Assembly: GCA_964387885.1 (NCBI GenBank)
Contig: CAYLYZ010000005.1
Span: 1-64,000, forward strand
Direction of reading: 5' to 3'
Length of the DNA: 64,000 nucleotides
Source of the DNA: JABGPL01 sp964387885
Lineage (GTDB): Bacteria > Electryoneota > AABM5-125-24 > Hatepunaeales > Hatepunaeaceae
A program made the position numbers and the translations under genes. Under the pieces are notes generated by a model. That model saw only the letters and a program-made list of their open reading frames with translations, did no database searches and was not told the DNA's origin. Of the stretch, positions 1 through 9,641 are shown piece by piece (position 1 is the first letter of the stretch; every line of letters starts with the position of its first letter).

Positions 1-121
1 AATATTCATTTGGTTACCAAAATGATCACGAAGTTTTGTACTCGGTTAAATCTACGAATTTGACCTTTGAACAATAAAATCACTGTCAAACGACCGCATT
101 GTTCAGTTAATTATAATATAA

Positions 122-1657
122 CTAATTAATTTGAACAACTTTGCGAACTATATCACTATTTTGCGCTGTCATTCTTACAAATTGGACACCAGAATTCTTA
201 GATTCTGGTTTCCAGATAACTGTATGTGTCCCCGCTGATTTTCGATCATCTACCAAAACGCTAATAAACTTACCGCTTAAATCATAAATTTTAATTGAAA
301 TATCCTCGGGGTACTGAACGTTAAAACTAATCGATGTCGAAGAATTAAACGGATTAGGTACCGGGACATCAAGACTGAATCCAGATGGTACATCGGTATT
401 GTTATCATTGACAGATTCCTCAGGGACAACAAATTCGTCATAAAGAACAGATGTTAGATCTCGGTATTTATCTGCGCTAAAATCCCAGAATACAACACCT
501 CCAAGATTATGCTCATTGATAAATTGAGCCTTATCACCTACCGAATGTCTGTCATCGTATGAGATTGTTATATGTGAAATCGGATTGTAGAGCCAGGGAA
601 CTCTTGCATCTTCATGCCAGTATGAAGTAAATCCTCTCCTGTTAATATACGAGAATTCCAACTCCCAGTATTCAAAAATTCCCTCTTCCCAGGTTCCTAT
701 AGGGGAAGGACCATCATATGGAACAAATATTCCATTATTTTCATCTTCTACATTTCCATAACCTCTACCATAAAAGGCAATGCCAGCGTTAAGTTTCGAT
801 GGCAGAATACCCTGATCAAGATAATAAAAAATGGCAGACTGCATGTTAAATGATGAGTGAAATGGTTCACCAAGAGGATCATCATCTGCGGGGTATAACG
901 GTGAGTTAAAATTCGTGATTTCATCTGCATCACCACCCCAGGGTCCATGGAAATCATAGGTCATCACGTTTATCCAATCAAGATAACGGATGATATGATT
1001 CATTTCAATATTCTCAGCATAAAGGTAATTACCAGAAGCAGATATTGATAGAGTGTAATCTTGTTCATTGCGCAGGCTTAGCATATCTAATTGCAGCCTA
1101 AGAGCGGACATCAACAATGTATAATTCTCCCTGTCTTCCTCACGTTGGTGATTATCCTCATGGCCGCCCTCAACCGGGTATTCCCAGTCAATATCTAAAC
1201 CATCAAATCCATAAGTATCAATGAAATTCGCACAGGACTGTGAAAAGATCCTTCTCGAGTCAGCAGTTAAAGCCACATCAGAGAAATATTTTGAATACCG
1301 ATCTCCACCCACTACAATTATTGTCTTCAAATGTGGGTGTTCAGCTTTCAGAATCTGGAGTTGGTGAAAACACCCCCTTAAGCTATCCTGATGCCTGCTG
1401 TCACCTGCGTAAAACCTGTCAATATCAGCATATTCGTCACCCAGGGCAATTTCACCATCTTCAATCTTTGCGAAAGCATAATTTAAATGTGTTACACTAT
1501 CAACTGGTATATCCTAGACATGAAAGTTCCTGTCTGCCGTTGACCATGATGTATAGAATCCAATTATTCGACGATCAAAAGACTGGGCATGGACAGATTT
1601 AGAGATTGTAAACATTACTATCATTAGAAAGAAAACTAACACAATCTTTTTATGCAA
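122..1657 (-). pseudogene. GH18 chitinase-like secreted protein with T9SS sorting tail, interrupted by in-frame TAG
   Basis: Glycoside hydrolase family 18 enzymes cut beta-1,4-GlcNAc polymers with a glutamate in a DxxDxDxE motif. Here DGLDIDWE is intact at about residues 152-159, and the MTYDF strand follows. The C-terminus carries PNPFN plus a sorting domain, so the product should be exported and attached or released by a type IX system. The most likely start is TTG at 1657: GGAGG lies 7 bases upstream, and a signal peptide ending near VHAQS follows. The frame then runs through RRIIGFYTSWS, typical of GH18 strand 1, to a TAG at 1514-1516. It continues in the same frame with a good GH18 sequence (VTHLNYAFAKI) to the stop at 122. 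Nothing is missing around the TAG, so it looks like a point mutation, a sequencing error or readthrough. The open part after the TAG (first possible start TTG 1330) lacks the signal peptide and first strands. Confidence 0.8.
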
Positions 1658-1741
1658 CCTCTGTCCTCCCAATTCTGCATGATTCAAGTCTGCAATATCA
1701 TCTGTTATAACTTGATGATGGTTAAATGCAGACATGGTTTT

Positions 1742-3016
1742 TCACGCGGACTTACGTTTCGGTTTGTGCTTTATGAAAGTTGGTTTATGTTTCTTCAGCA
1801 CAACATTCTCATTTATTACAACCCTTTTAACACCTTCGAGCTCCGGGAGCTCAAACATAAGGTCATTCATAACTGTTTCTATGACATTTCGCAGAGCTCG
1901 GGCACCCGTATCCAGTTCCATTGCTTTGTCTACTATTGCCTCAAGAGCTCCATTTTTTAGTGAAAGTTCAACACCTTCAAGCTCAATCAACTTACAATAT
2001 TGCTTCACCAGTGCATTTCGGGGTTCAGTCAGAATTGACATCAATGCTTCCCGACTCAATCGATCCAGCGGTGTGATCACGGGAAGTCTTCCGATAAGCT
2101 CCGGGATCAAACCAAATTTTCGCAGGTCATCAGGTTCAACCTTTCTGAGCAGATCAAAATAACCCATTTTTTGCTTGCTGCGAACCACAGCATTAAATCC
2201 CATTCCAGCCTTTCCAAGCCGATTTTGAGTTATAAGATCGACACCATCAAATGCACCACCGCAAATAAAAAGTATGTTTTTAGTATTTATCTTAACCAAT
2301 CGCTGTTCCGGATGCTTCCGACCGCCTTCAGGAGGAATATGTGTTTCTGCTCCCTCGAGAATTTTCAGCAGTGCCTGTTGAACCCCCTCTCCGGAAACAT
2401 CACGTGTGATTGAAGTCGAAGTATCCTTGCGTGCGATTTTATCTAATTCGTCAATGTAGACTATTCCGATTTCAGCTTGCGATACATCATTGTTGGCTGA
2501 ATGGTAGAGCCGCACCAAAACATTTTCAACGTCTTCACCAACGTATCCTGCCTCAGTTAAGGTTGTCGCATCGGCAATAGCAAACGGTACCTTTAGGAAC
2601 CGTGCAAGAGTTTGCGCCAGGAGCGTTTTTCCCGTTCCGGTTGGTCCGATTAAAAGGATGTTCGATTTCTCAAGCTCGACATCCTCCCCAAGGGTTTCAG
2701 ACGTGATCCTCTTATAATGGTTGTAAACTGCAACAGCGATTCTCTTTTTTGCCTCATCCTGACCAATTACGTAAGCTGATAATTCATCATATATCTCTCT
2801 TGGTGTTGGTATACCATCTTTTAGTGTTGTGCGATTATTTGCAATTGCCAGTTTGACAACTTGAGAGGCGTTCACCACACAGATATCACAAATCGCAGAT
2901 TTAGCACCTTTTACCAGCACTCGAGTATAATCTATTTGCCTCCCACAAAACGAACATTCCTTTGGTGGGGCTCCACCTTCCTGCTGGGTGTCTGATTTAT
3001 CTTTGTTCTCAATCAC
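1742..3016 (-). CDS. clpX: ATP-dependent Clp protease ATP-binding subunit ClpX
   Basis: ClpX is the AAA+ unfoldase that feeds proteins to the ClpP peptidase in the cytoplasm. The 424-residue product has the N-terminal zinc-binding domain (C21, C24, C43, C46). It has Walker A GPTGTGKT at 123-130, the GYVGEDVEN pore segment near 157-165, Walker B IVYIDEL near 184-190, and the sensor/arginine-finger stretch GLIPELIGRLP. The length is normal for the family. It lies 91 bases downstream of clpP and behind tig on the same strand, the common tig-clpP-clpX order. It probably shares their transcript. Confidence 0.97.
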   Translation of the reverse strand: MIENKDKSDTQQEGGAPPKECSFCGRQIDYTRVLVKGAKSAICDICVVNASQVVKLAIANNRTTLKDGIPTPREIYDELSAYVIGQDEAKKRIAVAVYNHYKRITSETLGEDVELEKSNILLIGPTGTGKTLLAQTLARFLKVPFAIADATTLTEAGYVGEDVENVLVRLYHSANNDVSQAEIGIVYIDELDKIARKDTSTSITRDVSGEGVQQALLKILEGAETHIPPEGGRKHPEQRLVKINTKNILFICGGAFDGVDLITQNRLGKAGMGFNAVVRSKQKMGYFDLLRKVEPDDLRKFGLIPELIGRLPVITPLDRLSREALMSILTEPRNALVKQYCKLIELEGVELSLKNGALEAIVDKAMELDTGARALRNVIETVMNDLMFELPELEGVKRVVINENVVLKKHKPTFIKHKPKRKSA

Positions 3017-3107
3017 AAGCTTTCCCTAAAGTACACATTGATTATTTTCTGAAGATAACCGGAATAGTTCTGAATCTTTCAAATCAATCAATGTCTGTCG
3101 GACAATA

Positions 3108-3725
3108 TTACTTGTCCTTCTTTGATTCCTTATCAGCAATATCTGTCCGCTGATGAATTACCTTATCAATAAGGCCATACTCCATCGCTTCGTCGGCGGT
3201 CATGATATAGTCTCGCTCTGTATCCGCAGCAATTCTCTTGATATCCTGACCCGTCCGGTCTGCAAGGATCTGGTTCAATTTTTCACGAGTTTTCAGGATT
3301 TCACGTGCATGAATATCAATATCAGTCGCCTGCCCCTGCACACCACCCATTGGTTGGTGGATGATTACTTTTGAGTTTGGCAGAGCAGAACGTTTTCCTT
3401 TTGTTCCTGCTGTCAAGAGCAATGCTGCCATGGAAGCTGCAACGCCAATTGCTATTGTAGAGACATCAGGTTTTATGTATTGCATCGTATCAAATATTGC
3501 CATCCCGGACGAAACCATACCTCCGGGAGAATTTATGTATATACTAATATCCTTACCGGGATCATCCGCCTCAAGGAAAATTAATTGAGCAATAACTAAA
3601 CTCGCGACATTATCCTCAATCGGACCGGATATAAAAATGATACGCTCTTTCAGTAATCGGGAATAGATATCAAATGCCCGTTCCCCGCGTCCGGTCTGCT
3701 CAACTACCATTGGTATAAGGTTCAT
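3108..3725 (-). CDS. clpP: ATP-dependent Clp protease proteolytic subunit ClpP
   Basis: ClpP is a self-compartmentalised serine peptidase that degrades proteins unfolded by ClpX. The 205-residue product has the catalytic triad at S98 (GVAASMA), H123 (IIHQPMGG) and D172 (RDYIMTADEA). It also has the substrate-binding strand SPGGMVSSGMAI. The length matches the family. The gene sits between tig (60 bases upstream) and clpX (91 bases downstream), all on the minus strand, so one operon is likely. Confidence 0.98.
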   Translation of the reverse strand: MNLIPMVVEQTGRGERAFDIYSRLLKERIIFISGPIEDNVASLVIAQLIFLEADDPGKDISIYINSPGGMVSSGMAIFDTMQYIKPDVSTIAIGVAASMAALLLTAGTKGKRSALPNSKVIIHQPMGGVQGQATDIDIHAREILKTREKLNQILADRTGQDIKRIAADTERDYIMTADEAMEYGLIDKVIHQRTDIADKESKKDK

Positions 3726-3785
3726 TGTTCCTCAAATGTTTTCATTACTTGGTGTTTTCTATGCGAATATTTATTAACTACAATC

Positions 3786-5129
3786 TCAATGAGGTGCATC
3801 AAATCCGGCTGCAAATTCATCAAGACTCTTATTTATCTTCTCAATATCTGCGTTTTCTGTCAGGAATTCAAGTACCTTTCGGTCAAACATCCTGCTCTTT
3901 AACCGGTTCATATCCTCATTGTTCTTGTAGAACTTCTTTACCTCTTTCATCGACTTACCAGTCTGTTCCACAATCATCTGCAGTTCTTTTTCGACATCCT
4001 CTTCCCCAACAACGATATTTTCCAGTTTGCCGATCTCTTTACTAACCAGCATCCATCTGAATTCACCGTCGACTCGCTTAGTATTTTCTTCGACATACTT
4101 TTTACGTTCTTCTTCCGACATATGCTCAGATTCAATGGTGTTATCTATTATGGAATCGATTATCGATGAATGAATCGGGAAAGGATTCTCTTCAAAAAGT
4201 TTACCAATCAATTTGCTCTCAAGCTGTCGTTTAGAGTTATACGTGACCAAACTCAAAAGTTGTATTTCCATCCATTTCCGAAGCTCCTCAACATTGTTGA
4301 GCTTTGGATCGACCTCTTTGGCAAAGTCATCATTAACCTCAGGTAATTCAGGAACTTCAACCTGCACGGCTTCAACTGAATAGTGCATTGATGCAGCTTG
4401 ATCTTTCGTTTCTTCACCGGGTTTTATTATCAGGGATTCGCTTGTTGGAGCGGAAGTAAGATCATTATGTTTTACGACTATTGTTCTTTGTTCTCCAGCC
4501 TTAATGCCCATTAATTGTTCATCGCAGCCAATTCCCAATTGATCCCTGCCAAATTCAAAATCAACATCCTTTAATTCTCGACCAATTAGGGGCAATCCCG
4601 ATGGATCTATCTCCTGTACTTTTAATGTCAAATGTGCGTCAGCCGGAGCTTCTGTATCAATTGAACGCATCATCGCATTTCTTCGACGCTGGGCTTCGAT
4701 CTCTCTATCAATATCCTCATCGGAAATTTCAGCATAATCGACTAAGATTGACAATCCTTTATACTTACTTAACTTTACTTCCGGATAGAGTGCAAACTTT
4801 ACCTCAAATCGCGGTAATCCGTCATCATCACTCTCAAGTAAATTCAGATCAATACCACCTCCGGGATGAAGATCCTGCTCGTTTATTGCCTGAATAGCAT
4901 AATCTCTAATGATTTCTTCTGTTTTATCGGTAAAAAAGCTTTGAAATTCTGCACCATGACGCTGCATTACCATATTCATAGGGGCTTTACCACGTCGAAA
5001 TCCGGGGATATTGATTTTTTTTCGAAATTCATTCTGAGCTTTGTTTAATTCTTTCTCCATATCCTCAGATGCCAGTTCAACAGTTAAAGTCACAAACCGG
5101 TCTTCAGAAATTTCACATTTTATGTTCAA
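3786..5129 (-). CDS. tig: trigger factor, ribosome-associated chaperone
   Basis: Trigger factor binds the ribosomal exit tunnel and shields nascent chains. The 447-residue product carries the ribosome-docking signature GFRRGKAP at residues 43-50. A divergent FKBP-like domain lies in the middle (about 150-260), followed by a long helical C-terminal arm. The start is TTG at 5129, supported by AGGAG about 9 bases upstream; no in-frame ATG lies near it. It is the first gene of the tig-clpP-clpX set. The 263 bases to ispH upstream presumably hold the promoter, with an A/T-rich -10-like stretch near 5180 on the minus strand. Confidence 0.95.
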   Translation of the reverse strand: MNIKCEISEDRFVTLTVELASEDMEKELNKAQNEFRKKINIPGFRRGKAPMNMVMQRHGAEFQSFFTDKTEEIIRDYAIQAINEQDLHPGGGIDLNLLESDDDGLPRFEVKFALYPEVKLSKYKGLSILVDYAEISDEDIDREIEAQRRRNAMMRSIDTEAPADAHLTLKVQEIDPSGLPLIGRELKDVDFEFGRDQLGIGCDEQLMGIKAGEQRTIVVKHNDLTSAPTSESLIIKPGEETKDQAASMHYSVEAVQVEVPELPEVNDDFAKEVDPKLNNVEELRKWMEIQLLSLVTYNSKRQLESKLIGKLFEENPFPIHSSIIDSIIDNTIESEHMSEEERKKYVEENTKRVDGEFRWMLVSKEIGKLENIVVGEEDVEKELQMIVEQTGKSMKEVKKFYKNNEDMNRLKSRMFDRKVLEFLTENADIEKINKSLDEFAAGFDAPH

Positions 5130-5392
5130 AAGAGAGTTCTCCTGTTATCTTTCAGTTAAAAAAGTGCCAAACACATTAATATAATATCTGTTCACCGAAA
5201 TTCTCAGCATTAAATTGCTAAAGAAATGATTAACAGGTAAAAACTTAGGAAGTGAACTGCCAGAACTCATCCGTTCTTTATTTGCCATAACTATTTTGAA
5301 AGAGAATACTTGGAGTCTAATCGAGGGGCATTAATTTCAGATAGAAATTCCAGAAGCTGCATTCATTGAGCCTTTGAATAACATATCCAATG

Positions 5393-6310
5393 TCAGGAAT
5401 GAGATTTCTCCAAATCAAGGTGTTTTTCCGGCCATCCTTCGCTTATCCAAAAATTCAGAGTGTCTTCAAATTCATGCAAAAGCCATAATGGAGTTGAAGC
5501 TGATCCGGTAATACCTATGGAATCTGCACCCATAAACCACTCCCTCCTAACCTCATTTAGGCTGACAACGTGGTAGCTGCGAGGATTTATCACCAGGCAA
5601 GTTCTGTAGAGCATGTTCGTGTTAGACGATTTCTTTCCTCCTACCACGAGGATTACATCAGCTTCAGAGGTAAACCTGGGCAGCTTGATGTTCCTGTTTA
5701 ACACAAACCTGCAAATGGTATTTCTGATTTCAACCTTATCGACATGTTCCCTGATTTTTTCAACCATTTGTGCGAACATTCCCGAACCAATGGTGGTTTG
5801 CGCCATGATTAAGGTTTGCTTGTCCTGTTGCAGCTTCGAAATATCTTCTTCAGATTGGATACAAATAGCCCTATTATTCGTATGTCCGAGAATGCCTATC
5901 ATTTCAGGATGACCATGTTTACCGACAACTGCGACCTGATATCCCTTGGCATGATGCTCTCGTGCAAGATCCTGAGATCTTGTCACTACAGGACAGGTCC
6001 CATCGATAACCTCCACTCCAAGATGAGAGAGTTCCTTAAATGTTTTGGGAGGTTCCCCATGTGCTCTAATCAGAACGGTAGCTTTTCCATTCGGTATAGA
6101 ATCATGATTAATCAAGTCATCCAGATTTCCGGGTGTGAGTGTTTTTAAACCAGCATTTTCAAGCCGTTCAATTTCCCGTTCATTATGGATAATATCTCCG
6201 ACAACGAACACATGTTGGTCATCTTCGGGCGAAAGTTCTTTTTCAACGAGTTGAATAGTTCTCCTGACACCTCCGCAAATACCAGCTTTTGGATCGAGAA
6301 TTACTTTCAC
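5393..6310 (-). CDS. ispH: 4-hydroxy-3-methylbut-2-enyl diphosphate reductase (IspH/LytB)
   Basis: IspH catalyses the last MEP-pathway step, reducing HMBPP to IPP and DMAPP with a [4Fe-4S] cluster. The three cluster cysteines are visible at C12 (GICGGV), C106 (DGTCPVV) and C200 (RNTICRF). The catalytic HPE stretch is at 134-136, and there is an AQTT motif near 170-173. Length is 305 residues, typical for the family. The start is GTG at 6310, which overlaps the TGA of ispG as GTGA, so translation is probably coupled. It is the last gene of the ptuA-ptuB-ispG-ispH unit. Confidence 0.96.
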   Translation of the reverse strand: MKVILDPKAGICGGVRRTIQLVEKELSPEDDQHVFVVGDIIHNEREIERLENAGLKTLTPGNLDDLINHDSIPNGKATVLIRAHGEPPKTFKELSHLGVEVIDGTCPVVTRSQDLAREHHAKGYQVAVVGKHGHPEMIGILGHTNNRAICIQSEEDISKLQQDKQTLIMAQTTIGSGMFAQMVEKIREHVDKVEIRNTICRFVLNRNIKLPRFTSEADVILVVGGKKSSNTNMLYRTCLVINPRSYHVVSLNEVRREWFMGADSIGITGSASTPLWLLHEFEDTLNFWISEGWPEKHLDLEKSHS

Positions 6311-7443
6311 ATCAATTCCCGACCATTGGATTCAGCTTCCATTTCCGCACACACAATCTTTAATTCTTCATTAAAGGCCATCAAGAGTTGGCTTTCTTCA
6401 ACCGTCCGTACTGTTTCTTCATTCCTGATGATCATGCCTTTTCCTTTTCCGCCAACAATTCCGATATCAGCATCACGAGCTTCACCCGGACCATTTACAA
6501 CACATCCCATAACTGCTACCTTAACAGGTATTTCCACATCCCTTAGTATCTTCTGTACATCTTTCATGAGTTCAATCAAATCAATCTCGATCCTGCCGCA
6601 AGTAGGACAGCCAACAAGCTCCGGGCTTCGTCTGCGAACTCCGGTTGCTTCAAGAATCCACCAACAGACCTCTATCTCATCTTCCGGGGGGGAACTAAGC
6701 GATACCCGGATCGTCTCACCTATCCCGTCGATGAGCAGTGAACCAATACCAATCGCTGATTTTATTGATCCATATCCTGGCAAGCCAGCTTCGGTAATTC
6801 CCAGGTGTAATGGTATATCAGTTTTTTGTCGGAACAACCGATTTGATTCAACCATTACACTCGTCTCTGTTGCTTTCATGGAGACAATTATATCTCGAAA
6901 TCCTTCAAGTTCGAGAAGTTCAACCTCACGCAATGCAGCATCAACCATACCCTGCGCGGTCACTTTATGCTGATCCCTGTCGAGAATATCTTCGGGAAGA
7001 GAACCTGAATTCACACCGATGCGAATAGGGATGCCTTTGCTCCCGCAGGCATCGACCACAGCCTTAACTCGCTCTGGTGAGCCTATGTTGCCCGGATTGA
7101 TCCGGATTTTCGCAACACCGGCTTTGACTGCTTCCAGAGCACGTTTGTAGTGAAAGTGGATATCCGCGACAACCGGAATTCCAGCTTCAGCCACAATCGA
7201 AGGAAGAGCTGCAGAAGCTTCTTCATCGGGAACAGCCACTCTTACGAGTTCACAACCTGCCTCAGTCAATCTGTGGATCTGAGCAAGTGTGGCTTTAACA
7301 TCACGAGTGTCGGTTGAACACATGGATTGGACGATGATTGGAGCTCCACCACCGATAGTGAGGGATCCGACTTTGACTTTACGGATTTTTGTGTCTGATC
7401 CGTAGCGTTGGATGTATTTTACGTTTATGGGAGTTGGAGTCAT
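6307..7443 (-). CDS. ispG: 4-hydroxy-3-methylbut-2-en-1-yl diphosphate synthase (IspG/GcpE)
   Basis: IspG converts MEcPP to HMBPP, the step before IspH, using a [4Fe-4S] cluster and a TIM-barrel domain. The cluster ligands appear as GCPTC (C279, C282) and GCVVNGPGE (C314, with E321 of the conserved GPGE). The N-terminal barrel strands IIVQSM, VRVAVPD and VVADIHF are clear. Length is 378 residues, as for the compact bacterial form. Its ATG overlaps the TGA of the upstream HNH gene (ATGA), and its own TGA overlaps ispH. A gene essential for isoprenoids therefore appears translationally coupled to a defence-type gene. Confidence 0.96.
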   Translation of the reverse strand: MTPTPINVKYIQRYGSDTKIRKVKVGSLTIGGGAPIIVQSMCSTDTRDVKATLAQIHRLTEAGCELVRVAVPDEEASAALPSIVAEAGIPVVADIHFHYKRALEAVKAGVAKIRINPGNIGSPERVKAVVDACGSKGIPIRIGVNSGSLPEDILDRDQHKVTAQGMVDAALREVELLELEGFRDIIVSMKATETSVMVESNRLFRQKTDIPLHLGITEAGLPGYGSIKSAIGIGSLLIDGIGETIRVSLSSPPEDEIEVCWWILEATGVRRRSPELVGCPTCGRIEIDLIELMKDVQKILRDVEIPVKVAVMGCVVNGPGEARDADIGIVGGKGKGMIIRNEETVRTVEESQLLMAFNEELKIVCAEMEAESNGRELM

Positions 7444-8150
7444 TGGATCAAACTTTGAAGAAAATGAACTTGAGTAGAGATGAATGGCTCAATTACACCA
7501 TCATTTACTGAGGTTTGAAGCGATCTTAGCTTTTCAACTACCTCATCTTTGGATACCGTCTCAAATTTTTCTTTGAGATACTTTATTACTTTTTTGCGCT
7601 TTACTATTAGTCTTGAAGAATTGAGATTTAAAATATCAATTACCTGTTCGGCTTTCTCGGTCAAATCCGGATTCCGGGAAGGTTCAATTATTCCATCATC
7701 CATAAAATCTAAGTAATCTTCACACCCATCATCAATCGGTAGCAACGGGAGAATCTCTTCGTCTTTTTTATGTCCACAATGCAAAAGGTTTTTCTTTTCA
7801 AGCCTTGTTATTTTCTTTTCATCTTTGTCCTGCCCACCCATGCAGCTTGCGCCAAAATTACCATAATTAAACTTATACTCAGGCTTTGGAAATTTTGACT
7901 TTGGCTTATAATGCTCGATATGATAGGGATGTTTATCGATAGGACTCGATGTTATCTGTTGTTCACAGTAACAACAAATATGTCCCTGTTCTATCGAAAG
8001 ACATTCCTTCACAATTTGTTTCACACTTTTTCCCGAGTTCGCATCAATTCCATCACCAAGTGAATCGAAGGGAGTATCTTCTGTTGGTATGGTAAGTTCC
8101 TTCCATTCAACCAATTCTGGTGGTTCCGGATTCTTCTTTATATATCTCAT
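7440..8150 (-). CDS. ptuB: TIGR02646-type HNH endonuclease, PtuB-like (Septu defence)
   Basis: The 236-residue product matches the TIGR02646/PtuB-like HNH family, which acts as the nuclease partner of an SMC-like ATPase in Septu and in some retron systems. Visible features are a zinc-knuckle-like ICCYC at 58-62, the HNH core HIEHYKPKS at 77-85, a YxN-type asparagine near 98 followed by SC, and a second HCGHKK cluster near 124-129. The C-terminal third is helical. It overlaps the upstream ATPase by ATGA and the downstream ispG by ATGA. Septu-type nuclease activity is known for the family; activity here is inferred. No reverse transcriptase or msr-msd lies nearby, so a retron assignment is not supported. 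Confidence 0.82.
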   Translation of the reverse strand: MRYIKKNPEPPELVEWKELTIPTEDTPFDSLGDGIDANSGKSVKQIVKECLSIEQGHICCYCEQQITSSPIDKHPYHIEHYKPKSKFPKPEYKFNYGNFGASCMGGQDKDEKKITRLEKKNLLHCGHKKDEEILPLLPIDDGCEDYLDFMDDGIIEPSRNPDLTEKAEQVIDILNLNSSRLIVKRKKVIKYLKEKFETVSKDEVVEKLRSLQTSVNDGVIEPFISTQVHFLQSLIQ

Positions 8151-9499
8151 TTATTTTCCAATTCCTTCCTTGCGATCAGCATATCTGCCGTAACAAATTC
8201 GGGATCATCACCGAAATCTTTACCTAATTCTCCGCGGAGTTTCTTCGCACCGGTTAAGTCATCTCGTTTCAGTAGCACATATAATTCGTGTAATTTCTTT
8301 TTTTGATTTTCATTTCGCTCCGGTGTACCAAATTTTTCCTCAAGCAAACGGTTAGAATCCCATCCGTAAAACTGATGATCCGGGAATGCTTCTATAGAAT
8401 TCTTATCCGGATCATACTCGAGATAATAAACCTTCCCATCTGCAACTTCCCCCAAAACCTGCGGAGAATGCGTTGTCACAATAAACTGCAAATTCGGAAA
8501 TATCTCGGTAAGTTTGGGAATGATCATCCGCTGCCAGCTCGGGTGCAGGTGTAGCTCGATTTCGTCGATCATGACTATGCCGGTGCCTTGGAGGGGGTCT
8601 TCTAAGCCTGGATTTGCAGTTGCTAATCGACGGGCTATGTCGCCGATCATTGCAATCATACATCTCTCTCCGTCAGAAAATTGATCTATAGCCAACTCTT
8701 TCCCATTCTTTTCAGCAACCAAGCGTGGTGGTTTTCTCTGCACATGAATATTTCTAACATAAGAAATAAACTCACATATGGAGTTTTTAACAGTGCTTAA
8801 TTGAATGTCAGAACTTTGTCTTACTGTTTCAATATCAGATTCATCCAATCCCTTGTCATATGTCAATTTGTTTATAAGTTGACTTTTCCTTTCATTTTCA
8901 ATGTCCTCTCGACCTCGAAACCATTCAAAGAATTTCTTGAAATCGCTCCCACCTCTAAAGGCATGACTGTAAACTGCTTGAGGATCAAATTCACTTTCAT
9001 CAGGAATCTTAAGTGAAATGTCTGTAATCCGATTTACATCATATTGAACAATAATTGCTAATTTCGCATCTTGTTTATTGTAAAATTGTCTTCTAAACGA
9101 GACTCCAAACGGTTTCAGATTATCAATATAAGGACGTAAATATCCTGCAAATCTCTTACCGGATTCTCTGCCATCTCTAACTCTGTTTCCAGGTAATTCA
9201 AATTCATCATTTTCGTATTTAAATGTCATTTTGTTCAGAGTATAATCTTGGTCGTCTTTAATATCAGAATCAGTGTAATCACGGAAATTTTCTTTAAAAG
9301 CGATTTTGCGAGGTTTTTCGATATCATCATAAATATAGATTTGATGTAACAATTTAAATAATTGTATCCCCAAACAATCCAAAACACTACTTTTCCCAGC
9401 CCCATTCTCCCCAATCAGAACGGTAATCCGGTCATGAAAATCGAGGGTAACGTCCTCGAATCCGCGGAAATTTTGCATTCTTAGCGTTTTTACTTTCAT
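8147..9499 (-). CDS. ptuA: AAA/ABC-type ATPase, PtuA-like (Septu defence)
   Basis: An SMC/RecF-like ATPase of 450 residues. Walker A IGENGAGKS is near 29-37. The ABC signature stretch QFSDGER is near 273, Walker B GIVMIDE is near 307-313, and the H-loop TTHSPQV is near 342. The central insert is charged and helical. In Septu, PtuA binds ATP and controls the PtuB nuclease; the pairing here (ATPase then HNH, ATGA overlap) matches that architecture. An upstream ATG at 9523 is in frame, but ATG 9499 has GGAG 7 bases before it and begins right at MKVKTLRMQNFRGF, the usual N-terminus. The gene follows a palindrome-rich gap after der, which may mark an insertion point. Confidence 0.82.
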   Translation of the reverse strand: MKVKTLRMQNFRGFEDVTLDFHDRITVLIGENGAGKSSVLDCLGIQLFKLLHQIYIYDDIEKPRKIAFKENFRDYTDSDIKDDQDYTLNKMTFKYENDEFELPGNRVRDGRESGKRFAGYLRPYIDNLKPFGVSFRRQFYNKQDAKLAIIVQYDVNRITDISLKIPDESEFDPQAVYSHAFRGGSDFKKFFEWFRGREDIENERKSQLINKLTYDKGLDESDIETVRQSSDIQLSTVKNSICEFISYVRNIHVQRKPPRLVAEKNGKELAIDQFSDGERCMIAMIGDIARRLATANPGLEDPLQGTGIVMIDEIELHLHPSWQRMIIPKLTEIFPNLQFIVTTHSPQVLGEVADGKVYYLEYDPDKNSIEAFPDHQFYGWDSNRLLEEKFGTPERNENQKKKLHELYVLLKRDDLTGAKKLRGELGKDFGDDPEFVTADMLIARKELENK

Positions 9500-9528
9500 G
9501 ATTTTCTCCAGTGTTTTGGACATTGAGT

Positions 9529-9554
9529 GGTGTCATGTGTCCTCACTTGACACC
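9529..9554. repeat. family-A palindromic hairpin (GGTGTCA arms)
   Basis: Arms GGTGTCAtGTG and CACtTGACACC surround a TCCT loop, with one mismatched pair. It is one of six tetraloop palindromes that flank der. The related perfect copy is at 9605-9628. Confidence 0.7.
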
Positions 9555-9569
9555 TTCACTATCAATATA

Positions 9570-9591
9570 TGGCAGACGAGGGCGTCTGCCA
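9570..9591. repeat. family-B palindromic hairpin (TGGCAGACG arms)
   Basis: Perfect 9-bp arms TGGCAGACG and CGTCTGCCA enclose an AGGG loop. The same unit occurs at 11131-11154 and, in the opposite orientation, at 11001-11022. Confidence 0.75.
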
Positions 9592-9604
9592 GCGCGTCAT
9601 TGAT

Positions 9605-9628
9605 GTGTCAGGTGGGGGCACCTGACAC
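9605..9628. repeat. family-A palindromic hairpin, perfect copy
   Basis: Perfect 10-bp arms GTGTCAGGTG and CACCTGACAC enclose a GGGG loop. It ends 14 bases from the der stop codon. There is no T-tract on the minus side, so it is not a standard intrinsic terminator. Confidence 0.75.
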
Positions 9629-9641
9629 CACAATCAGTTAC

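Noticed and set aside
122..1330. Complete chitinase starting at TTG 1330
   Set aside because: This frame lacks a signal peptide and the first strands of GH18, which are found in the same frame upstream beyond the TAG.
1514..1516. TAG reassigned to an amino acid in this genome
   Set aside because: TAG ends other intact genes here, such as the WD40 gene at 62642 and the VOC gene at 58431.
7440..9499. Retron Ec78-type system
   Set aside because: The ATPase-HNH pair also occurs in such retrons, but no reverse transcriptase or msr-msd is visible on either side.
9605..9628. Intrinsic terminator of der
   Set aside because: The hairpin is strong but no T-tract follows on the minus strand, and the same unit occurs at unrelated positions.
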